Of a stretch of DNA of 64,000 nt, positions 55,230 through 64,000 are shown in pieces (position 1 is the first letter of the stretch; every line of letters begins with the position of its first letter). The DNA lies in NCBI GenBank assembly GCA_022570795.1, contig JAKUDP010000011.1, positions 1,884,094 through 1,948,093 on the forward strand. The letters run 5' to 3'. Position numbers and translations under genes: made by a program. The notes beneath the pieces are model-generated. The model was given only the letters and a program-made list of their open reading frames with translations, had not been told where the DNA came from and ran no database searches. The DNA comes from Sphaerulina vaccinii (Eukaryota; Ascomycota; Dothideomycetes; Mycosphaerellales; Mycosphaerellaceae).

Positions 55230-57260
55230 AGGTACTATTATATATAATCTATTATAGAATCTATTACTTAAAAATAAAGAAAAGCCTATAACCTACTATA
55301 GACCTAGCATCCTAGCGCTAGTAGGTAAATAAGGTATTAATAACCTATTCTAGAGCCTATAATCTAAAAACCTATTAATAAAGAAATATAGATAACCTAA
55401 TTACTAGTAGGTAAAAAGAGAGCCTATCCTATAGCTTATAGACTAAAATTATATAGGCTACCTATTTATAGATATTATCTAAGTATATATATAAGAAGGT
55501 ATAGTAATCCGATCGCTAGTAGATTTAAAAGTCTAGAGCCTAAGTACTAGCTAATATAAGAAAGTATAAGTATAAAGAAAGTCGATCTAGTAAACTATAT
55601 AAGAGCTATATCTAGTACCTATAGATTAAGATATTAGTAACCTATTCTAGAGCCTAAAGACCTATAGATAAGAAGGTATAAGTAACTCGATTATAAATAG
55701 ATAAAAAGAGGGCCTATTACTTAAAGACTAGTAGATAAGAAAGGGTTAGTAAATTATATAAAAGCCTATTATCTAAGTACTTATAGAGGAGGGTATAAAT
55801 AACCTAATTACTAGTAGACGAGGAAAGAGTCTATAGCTCGTAATAGAGCTAGTAATCTAGATTAGTAAAAAGGTAATAGTAACCTATATAAAAGTATAAT
55901 ATTAGTATCTATAGACCGAGGTATAGGCAACCTATTTAGAAGCCTATAACCTAAGTACCTATAGATTAAAGTATAGGTAACCTATATAAAAGCCTATTAC
56001 CTAAGTACCTATAGATTAAAAAAATATTATTACCTATTCGAAGGTATTATCTATATATATAGTCTAAGGTATAGGCTACCTATTTAAAGGTATTATCTAA
56101 GTATATAAATAAAGAGGTATAGGTAACTCGATCGCTAGTAGATTTAAGTACTAGCCGATATAAGAAAGTAGAAAATCTATAATCTAAGTATAAAGAAAGT
56201 CGGTCTAGTAACCCGTACAAGAGCCTATAATCTAAGTACTAGTAGAAAAAGGTATTAATAACCTATAGTAGAGTATAATCCAAGTACCTATAGATTATAA
56301 AAGTAGTAGCTACCTATTTAGAGTCTATAACCCAAGTAGTAAAGACAAAGAGAGAGCCTATAACTTATAGCTCTAGTAGTTAAAAAAGGTATTAGTAACC
56401 TATAAGCGAGCTTATAACCTAAGTACTAGTAGAAGAGAAGGCTATAATACTAGGACTCGTAGACTAGAAGGTATTAGTAATCTAAGTATTAGTAGACTAG
56501 AGAAAGCTATTACCTAAGTACTAATAATAAAAAGAAGGCTTCGTAACTTATAAAAGAACCTATTATCTAAGTACTAGCTAGTAAAAGAAGTATTAGCCTA
56601 TAACTTAAATATTTATAAATATAAAAGTATAAGTAACCTAATCGCTAGTAGACGAGATATAGACTAAAAGAGTATAGGCTAACTATATAAAAATATTATC
56701 TAGATATATAAACTAAGATATAAATAATCTATTCGAAAGTATTATCTAAGTATATAAACTAAAGTATAAGTAACCTATTCGAAAGCTTGTAATCTAAGTA
56801 CCTATAGATTAAGAAAGTATTATCTATATATATAGTTTAAAGTATAGGCTATCTATTTAAAAGTATTATTTAAGTATATAAATAAAAAGATATAGATAAC
56901 CTAATCGCTAGTAGACGAGAAGAGAGTCTATAGCCTATAATAGAACTAGTAATCTAGGTAAGTAGGAAGGTAATAGTAATCTATATAAGAATATAATATT
57001 AGTATTTATAAACCGAGATATAGGTAACCTATTTAGAGGCTTATAATCTAAGTACCTATAGGTTAAAAAAGTATTATTACCTATTCGAGGGTATTATTTA
57101 AGTATATAGTAAGTAGCCTATTTGAAGGTATTATCTAAGTATATAGATAAGAAGATATAGTAACCTATATAAAGGTATTATTTATATATATAGACCCGAA
57201 AGTTAGTAACCTATAAAAGAGAGTAACCTAAGAACTAGGTAATTAAAGAGTAAGTAGAGT
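55230..57260. repeat. Irregular tandem array (copy 2)
   Basis: Same units and similar order as 41,600-43,560, with block gains and losses between the copies. Confidence 0.8.
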
Positions 57261-57529
57261 AAGAGTACTAGTAACCTAAGTATCTATCTATATAAAGCTA
57301 GAAGTTATTATAGGAATTTATAATAGCTACTAAGTATTTCTACTATTTATATAAATAGTAAATTATTATATATAAAGAGTATTATATTATAATATAGCCT
57401 AGTTATATATATAGTTATATATAAAGTAAGTAGTATAAAGTACTATAGAGTTAGATATAATCTATTACTAATAAGATTTAGTTATAGCTCGGTATAATAT
57501 TATAGTAAAGCAAGTTTTTAGTACCTAGT

Positions 57530-57952
57530 AATATAAGTAAGCCGATAGTAGAGATCTTATTATATACTAATAGATTAAAATATCGAGTCGACCTCGATTA
57601 GTATATATATATATACTATAATCGAATAGTAATAAAGAAGTATTAGTAGTATATCTACTAGTAGGCTATCTAGACCTATCGAGGATAAGTAGATATAGGT
57701 AATCGACCTACTATATAGTAATATATAGAGGAGGCTATATAGTAGGTCTATTACTAGTAGTTTTTTATCTAAAGCCTATATTCGAGTTATTTCGAGGTCC
57801 GTCTACTAGAGGCTACTTCTATAGAAGAGGAGAAGCCCGATAATAGTATCGAGAGTATATAGAGTCGGGTATAAGTATATACTAACTAGGTATTCGACGA
57901 GTTATAAGCTAATATAACTATTATAGAAGAAGAAAAAAATAAAGTAAATTAT
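57530..57952 (+). pseudogene. 5' fragment of a second TLH gene, cut by a retrotransposon
   Basis: It matches the first ~140 codons of the TLH frame in copy 1 (for example TACTAATAGATTAAAATAT, TCGAGTCGACCTCG) and stops being similar at ~57,952, where the Ty3/gypsy sequence begins. Confidence 0.8.
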
Positions 57953-58269
57953 AAAAGCTAGGTCTAAGGATATAGTATCTTGACTCTAAAAAGGGAATCT
58001 AGATTACTAGGCAATCCTATATCCTCGGTCCTAAGAGTAGAGTATATATAGCGCATAGTTGCCCTATAACTCTAAGAGCTTCTATATCCTTTATAGAGGT
58101 AAGAATTAGTTTATATAACTAATACTCTTATTAAATAGCGCTCTATATATTACTATATACTCCTACTTTTATATTTCTAATTCTTTAACCTTTTTAAAAG
58201 GTAGCGATCTATAGAGGCTATAATAGCTCCGAAGTAGTATTCTATATATAGTAAGTAGCTAGGTTGTAT

Positions 58270-59470
58270 TAAAGATATCTCTAATAAGACTTAGCGACTA
58301 GATAAAGGTAATAACGTCGATATAACTAGCGCCTCTAGACGAGCTAATAATAGTAATAATAATAGCTTTAATAAAGAGGATACTAAAGCTATAGCTATTA
58401 TATAGTAGCTTTGTATTAACCTCGAAGCTAAGAATGCTATCCTCTAAGAAGAAGCTCGTATATTGCAAGCAACTTATAAGAATAAAGCTCTTTATAGAGA
58501 ACTTAGTAACTTAAGTATCGTACCTATATATACCTCTACTAAGCCTCTTCTAGATAATAACTTCGAAGAGACTATAAGTAGCGCTCTAGTTACTAGTATT
58601 TTAGGTATATATTATAGTATTAAGATTTGCGACTCTAAGCTATACTAAGGCTATATAGATAAGGAAGCTCGAGAGTTCCTTTATACCTATAAAGTTAACT
58701 TTGCTATTACTAAGTATAACTTCAAGTCTAATTAAGAGAAAGTTCTATATACTATTATATAGCTCGTAGGCAAGGTATAGGAGACCTAGTATAATAAGTA
58801 TAAAGACTTGCTTCTAGCTTACTATACTTGGAACTAGTTTAAGACCTAGGTCTATAGTATTATTAGTAACTAGGCAAATTGCCTAATACTTATTATAATC
58901 GAGTATAACTAGGCTAGGTAGGGAGATAACTAGAGTATTTGCTCCTTTACTACTAACCTCGGTTATATAGAGGCCTAGCTAGGGGACTATAGCAAAACAT
59001 AGTTAGTTCGCTACCTCTTTATAAAGCTAAAGCCGTCCCTCTATAAAAAGATTATTAAGAGCTATTCTATTCTATATAAGCAAGCCGATTTTATTATATT
59101 AGTAAGGCGCTTAGAATAGGCCGATAATACTATTTCTCGCTATAGCAACTCTACTTAAGATCGAGAGCGCGAATATAAGAAGTTAAAGTATAAGCGCTCT
59201 AATACTAATAAGTATAAAAAATATAAGAATAAGAGTAAGTCTTATTATACTAATAGTACTAATTAAAGTAAGGCTTTATTATCTAAGCTAGACTACTCCT
59301 ACTTTATATATTATAGCTATAGAAAGAAGGGTTATATTGCTACTAACTCTATCTACCTAAATAGCAAAGTAGATAAGAAGCTAGTAGTCTACAAAGTCGC
59401 TATACCTAAGAATAAAAGAAAAGTAAAAGTATCGAAGAAGGACTACAAACTTTAGATACTAAGCTAAGTA
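58270..59470 (+). pseudogene. gag remnant with mutated zinc knuckle
   Basis: Frame 2 of the window. It includes the longest surviving open stretch of the AT-rich domain, 61 codons at 58,463-58,648. At 59,309-59,350 the frame has exactly C-x2-C-x4-H-x4-C spacing, but the ligand positions now read Tyr, Tyr, Tyr and Ser (TAT for TGT/CAT in three of four), with the conserved Gly before the His position kept. No frameshift is seen between the two landmarks. Confidence 0.75.
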
Positions 59471-60195
59471 GTAAAAGCTACCTCCCTATTTAGGTTAATA
59501 GGGCAAAGGCTATATAAGTAGTAGTTAAAATATAAGATAATTAGTTTATCGATATAACCGGCTTACTTAATAATACTACTAATATTAATATTATTATAAA
59601 ATTCTTTATTTTATAATATAACCTTCCTCGATAGCCTAATATAGTATTACTACTAGCAACCTTCTATATAGGAGAACTAGGTTATTACTATAGGGCATAC
59701 TATATCTATATACGAATTATAGACTCTATAGGGGTCGAATATATTATAGGTAGTATATTCTATATATATAATATACCTAAGCCTAACTTTATTTTTAGTC
59801 GGGTATAGTAACGTACTTAGCGAGTACATATCGATAGCGCGACGGACGAGTAGTACTATAGAGATAGCTTCGAGAAAGTTACTATCTATAATACTAAGAA
59901 GTTCTTTAAAAATCTAAAGAAAGTACTTTATATATATACTATACTTATAGCTAAAGATAGTATAGTACTACCTCCTATACTAATCGAGTTCTATTAGTTT
60001 AATAATATTTTTAATTCTATAGAGGAAATAAAAAGTAAGCCTGTCGATAGTATAGAGTATATAATTAACCTATATAATAGTACTATTCTACTATTCTAAC
60101 TACTATACTACTAGTCTAGAAAGGAACTTAAAAAGCTCTAAGCCTATATTAAGGCTAGGCTAGAATATAACTAGATTAAGCGCTTTATAAGCAAA

Positions 60196-63115
60196 GTAGG
60201 TACGCCTATTCTATTTGTTCCTAAGAAAGATAGTAAGCTTAGACTATATATAGACTATAGAGGTCTTAATAAGATTATAATTAAAAATCGATACCTTCTA
60301 CTACTTATTAGTAAAATACTTAATTAGCTTATAGGCGCTAATTAGTTTACGACTCTAGATCTTACTAATATATACTATTATATTAGAATTAAGCCGAGCG
60401 ACTACTAGAAGACTATATTCTATATATATTATAGCTACTTCTAGTATAAGGTTATACCTTTCGGGCTTACTAATACCCCTATAACCTTCTAGGCTTATAT
60501 TAACTATACTTTAGTAGGTTTAGTCGATATTATTTATATAGTATACCTAGATAATATTCTTATCTATAGTAAGATACGTAGGTAATATATATAAGATATA
60601 TACGAGGTACTTAAGCGCCTCCGAAAGTTCGAATTATATACCTAAAGGTCTAAGTACAAGTTCTTCTAGTAAGAGGTTAACTTCCTTAGCTTTGTAGTTA
60701 GTACCGATAGTATAAAGATAGATAAGAGTAGGGTAGATACAATCGCTATATAGCTAAGGCCTACTACTTTAATAGAAGTTTAATTTTTTTTTAGATTTAC
60801 TAACTTTTATTAAAGATTTATCTTCGAATACTTATAAATTATAATAGCGCTTATAGTACTATCTAAAGGAGTAGTAAAGGGCAAGAAGCCTAGACCTATC
60901 TAGTAGGGTATAGCTAAAAAGTATATATTCTAGAAAATTAAAAAGAGGTTTTAAATAGCTCCTCTATTAAAGTACTTTAACTCTATACTATATTTATATA
61001 TTAAAAGTAATATATCTAAGTTTGTAATTACTAGTATTTTTAGCTAGTTATTTAGATCGGAATAGTATTCTATTACCTTCTATTTAAAAAAGATAATTCT
61101 AGTAGAGTATAATTATAAAATATATAATTAAGAACTACTAGTAGTTATAGAGTTGTTTAAGGTATAGTAGCTATACCTCGAGGGCGCTCTATATATAATC
61201 GACGTACTTATCGACTATATAAACCTCTAAGAGTTTATAAGTATAAAAAAACTAATAGGTTATTAGGCCTACTAGGCAATCTTTCTTATAGCTTTTAACT
61301 TTACTATTATATATTAGGTAGGAACTCGCAACCTAGCTAATATACCCTCGAGATATAGTAACTATACTATAGAGGAGTAATAAGTTACTACTCTCCTACC
61401 TACCTTATAGAGCAAACTATAAGTATAGAATATACTTATATATTCGCCTAGTATATAAGATATAAGTAATCCGAGTATATACTATATTCGTACTATATAT
61501 ACTATATTTGGTAAAGAGTAAATATTCTATAGAGGCTTTATCTATAGTATAAGATCTCTTTCTACCTACTTAGAAATACTAGTAGAATAAGTAGTACCTA
61601 CTTTATAAAAGCTTATTTACCGATAGCTAGTAGAGAAGTATATAGGTATATTGCTACTAGCTCGTATAGTAGCCGTAATTATAGCTTAAGAGTAGCTATA
61701 TATAACTAATATTTCTAACTTAGTACTAGATTAGATAAAGTTACTTATCTAGTTAGAGCTTTTAGCTCGAGAGGCCTATAACAAGGCTATAAGTAATAAT
61801 AGTATAGGCGATATACTTATTACTAAAGATAGAAACTTATAGTTCGAAGAAGCTCTATATATACTAAAGGACTATATATTATATACTTAGGTAATATATA
61901 TATATTATAATAATCCTTTTACTAGCTACTTTAGTAAAAATAAGACTATTACCCTCGTACGTCGGAAGTACTAGTAGCTATAAATAAGTAAGGATATTAC
62001 TAGTTATATCGAGATCTATAGTTGTTACTAGAAGGCTAAAGCACGTTACTATCGTCCCTATAGCAAGTTAACTATACTACTACTACTAGATAGGCTATTC
62101 TAAGAATTGACCTAGGACTTTATTATAGACCTTCTTCTAAGTAAGTAAGATAGCTATATATATAATATAATTCTTATAATTGTCGACTACTATACTAAAA
62201 TATATATTTTTATACCTACTACTAAGAAATATATAAATATTAACTTTATTAATATCCTATATAGGGAAGTAGTTTATTACTATAGTATACTATCTAGAAT
62301 TATAAGTAATAGAGGTTCGGTCTTTACTAGCTAGTTCTAGTTAGACTTCTACTATAAAGTATAAGTAAAGTATAGGCTAAGTATAGCCTTCTATTCTTAG
62401 ACTAATAGTTAGACTAAGTATATAAACCAAATACTTAAGACGTACCTATATATCTACTATAGTAAGTAGTAGAACAACTAGGTAGAGCTATTAGTATAGG
62501 CTAAGTTTGCCTATAATAATAGTACTTATTTACTTTTTAAAAAGTCTCTATTTATAGAGCTTTATAGATTTAATCTAGAGCTAGTAGTATATATAAAAGA
62601 AGCTTAGAGCGCGCTTTCTAAAGAGGAGGTACTAGTAGCAACTAATATAGCTTAAAGACTAAAGTAAAGCTATAAAAAGCTAATATAGTAATAGTAAGAA
62701 GTAGGCAAAGTATAAGTAAAGTACTTTAATATAAAGTATACTCTAATATAGTATAATATTAGATAGTAAGTCTTACTCTCTACTAAGAACTTAAAGCTAA
62801 AAGTACCTTCGAAGAAGCTTATAAATAAGTTTACTAGACTATTTAAAGTTATTAATATAGTTAGAAAGTAGGTATATTACCTAGCTTTACTATCTAACTT
62901 ATATATCTATAATATCTTTTATATATTTTTTTTTAAGCTTTAGAAAGGTAGCAAGTCGTAGGTAGGGAGCCTACTACTTATAGATAAAGAAAGTATATAT
63001 AAAGTCGAAAAAATTCTTAATACTCGAGTCTAAAAGAGAGTCTAATACTATCTAGTAAGGTAGTAAGAATAGCCTAAAGAATATAACTAGTAGGAACCTA
63101 AAAAGTATATTAGAG
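60196..63115 (+). pseudogene. pol remnant: RT, RNase H, integrase, chromodomain
   Basis: Everything is in frame 1, which is -1 relative to gag. RT (60,196-60,575): [33 protein letters not shown] and the active-site box read YLDN instead of YLDD. RNase H (60,961-~61,340): PLLKYFN and LYLEGAL. Integrase (61,915-62,640): a decayed zinc-binding segment, then DFIIDLLLS and ILIIVDYYTK. Chromodomain (62,995-63,115): YKVEKILNTRV with the later EP of the aromatic-cage region. Stops are TAG/TAA at probable Trp/Gln positions. It is non-functional. Confidence 0.85.
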
Positions 63116-63532
63116 AATATATAGCGCTTAATAAGTTCGAGTTATAGGTAGCAAGTAGCTATACTATAAAGAAGAAGTAGAAATAATCTAAAGCTATAGA
63201 GTTAGTAGATACTAGATAGAAAAAGTATATTTAAGTTTATAGAAATATATTTCTATTTACTACTTACCTATAGTAAAGATAGTTAGTAGTATAAGTAGAG
63301 AGTATAACAAGCTTATATAAAGCTACTATATAGGTCCGAGAATAATTAACTTTATACCTAATTAGAGCCTCCCTCCTCTATTAAATTATATTATTAAAAT
63401 ATAATTCTAGGTAACTTTATACCTATCTAGAGCCTCTCCTTATAGAGTATAAGTAGTAAGTAGGCTACTTAATAGAGTCGCTATTATTAGCCTTATTTGC
63501 TTTACCTATTTTATTATCTTCTTTTCCTACTA

Positions 63533-63594
63533 CTTTTTTTTCCTTTCTTTTTTCTTTTCCTTTCTTTCTTTTTCCCTTCTCTTCTTCTTCCTCT
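63533..63594. repeat. Polypyrimidine tract (62 nt of C/T only)
   Basis: Uninterrupted C/T from 63,533 to 63,594, continuing after one A to 63,610. It contains neither CA nor TG on either strand, so RIP cannot touch it. Such mirror-like tracts can form triplex DNA. It lies ~270 bp from the telomere. Confidence 0.85.
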
Positions 63595-63799
63595 ATCTCT
63601 TTCTCCTTTTCGATATTAGAGAGGCTACTCTTCTTCTAATTACTACTATCTAGGTAGGTAGCAGTAAAGGTAGTTTCAAAAGTAGAAGTAGTAGCGCTAT
63701 TTATATACTAGGCCTATAAAGACTATTAGTATCGGGTGCAATACGTATATATTGCGCTAGGGTAGGAGTATAGAAGTATATTATACCTCGAAGGAGAGC

Positions 63800-63868
63800 T
63801 CGAATTGAGCTCGGGTGAAGTTGGCTATAGTCTGGTCCAAGAGGAATTTGCCGGCGGCCACACTGTCA
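63800..63868. other. Short un-RIPped segment next to the telomere
   Basis: The last ~70 bases before the telomere (for example TTGGCTATAGTCTGGTCCAA) have normal CA/TG content, unlike the preceding 27 kb. No gene. It is either too short or unique to be mutated by RIP, or added after RIP. Confidence 0.7.
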
Positions 63869-64000
63869 CTAGGGTTAGGGTTAGGGTTAGGGTTAGGGTT
63901 AGGGTTAGGGTTAGGGTTAGGGTTAGGGTTAGGGTTAGGGTTAGGGTTAGGGTTAGGGTTAGGGTTAGGGTTAGGGTTAGGGTTAGGGTTAGGGTTAGGG
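63869..64000. repeat. Telomere, (TTAGGG)n
   Basis: About 21-22 perfect TTAGGG units run to the last base, with the G-rich strand 5' to 3' outward, so the window ends at a native right chromosome end. There are no variant units. Confidence 0.99.

Larger units (their letters stand above)
52244..57952. repeat. Subtelomeric module, copy 2
   Basis: Direct repeat of 38,911-44,240. The spacing offset is ~13.3 kb at its start and ~13.6-13.7 kb after the MITE-like insertion. It is truncated at 57,952 by the Ty3/gypsy element. Compared with copy 1 it keeps more C and G at many sites (for example ACCTCTAGATTCCGAG against ATTTCTAGATTCCGAG). Confidence 0.88.
57953..63480 (+). mobile_element. RIPped Ty3/gypsy chromovirus-type LTR retrotransposon
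   Basis: In plus orientation: gag with a CCHC knuckle position, then pol with RT, RNase H, integrase and a C-terminal chromodomain, the order typical of fungal chromoviruses. The left edge interrupts the TLH fragment. About 5.5 kb is the usual size. I could not find a matching pair of LTRs; the first ~250 bp (57,953-58,200) may be the 5' LTR, and the 3' LTR may be lost or too altered. An inverted pair AGGATATAG / CTATATCCT lies at 57,968-58,024. Damage is overwhelmingly of RIP type, leaving the frames in phase. Confidence 0.88.
36190..63800. repeat. RIP-saturated AT-rich subtelomeric domain
   Basis: For 27.6 kb the sequence is dominated by TA-rich words. The dinucleotides CA and TG almost vanish: 41,401-41,790, for example, contains none on reading through. 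CpG (often TCGA) persists in most of the domain. This is the outcome of repeat-induced point mutation (CpA to TpA on either strand). Reading frames of decayed proteins survive in phase with TAG/TAA where Trp/Gln codons are expected and Tyr where His/Cys are expected. No living gene is expected; the longest open frame is 61 codons (58463-58648) inside a dead gag. Confidence 0.95.

Noticed and set aside
57960..58030. Inverted AGGATATAG/CTATATCCT pair as the ends of a separate small element
   Set aside because: Only nine matching bases with no target duplication; more simply part of the retrotransposon's 5' end.
58463..58648. Functional small gene in the AT-rich domain
   Set aside because: It is in the same frame as the gag zinc-knuckle remnant and has no ATG start; it is a surviving open stretch of dead gag.
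63738..63758. Short palindrome GCAATA...TATTGC near the telomere
   Set aside because: Six-base arms in AT-rich DNA are expected by chance.
36190..63800. CRISPR-like arrays from repeated short words
   Set aside because: The repeats are irregular and eukaryotic subtelomeric; there are no uniform spacers.

Overview
The window is the right end of a chromosome of a filamentous ascomycete (Pezizomycotina; Dothideomycetes is my guess). Three things support this. The last ~131 bp are uninterrupted TTAGGG repeats. The genes carry 46-83 nt introns with GTAAGT/GTATGT donors. The terminal 27.6 kb shows extreme RIP (repeat-induced point mutation of CpA to TpA).

Left part (1-36,190), ordinary composition, gene-bearing. 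From left to right: a small Cys-rich protein (-); two tandem NACHT-type NLR genes (-), the first interrupted by an in-frame stop just before its P-loop; NAA10/ARD1 N-acetyltransferase (-); a hypothetical nuclear-type protein (-); a Ser-rich conserved hypothetical (+); a branched-chain aminotransferase (-); a 2EXR/F-box-like protein (-); a frameshifted 2-oxoglutarate oxygenase (-). Next come four neighbouring secretory-pathway glycan genes: a GT25 type II glycosyltransferase (-), two GT8-type glycosyltransferases placed tail to tail (+ and -), and a TPT/nucleotide-sugar-type transporter (+). They are followed by a 5'-truncated FAD monooxygenase (+), a metallo-beta-lactamase-fold protein (+), a tandem pair of DUF7918-like genes (-), and a PCS60-like acyl/oxalyl-CoA synthetase (+). 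Several of these genes are broken, by a nonsense codon, a frameshift, a missing splice donor or a 5' truncation. That fits subtelomeric birth-and-death but could partly be sequence error.

Right part (36,190-63,800), AT-rich and RIP-saturated. CpA and TpG are almost absent for hundreds of bases at a time while CpG survives. Inside, the wreckage is still readable. A ~5.3 kb subtelomeric module is present twice (38,911-44,240 and 52,244-57,952), and an older, even more AT-rich partial copy lies at 36,369-37,700. Each full module has an unrecognised minus-strand protein remnant, a ~2 kb irregular tandem array, and, divergent from the unknown gene, the start of a telomere-linked RecQ helicase (TLH). 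In the first module the helicase continues in one frame to ~47,550. In the second it is cut off by a Ty3/gypsy chromovirus-type retrotransposon (57,953-~63,480) whose gag zinc knuckle, RT, RNase H, integrase and chromodomain can be read through RIP-type stops. A 226-bp MITE-like element with 28-bp terminal inverted repeats sits in the second module.

Telomere-proximal end (63,480-64,000): a polypyrimidine tract, a ~70 bp un-RIPped segment, then the telomere. The most original parts of the window are the divergent unknown gene/TLH module and its array, the saturation and apparent context dependence of RIP, and the glycan gene neighbourhood.
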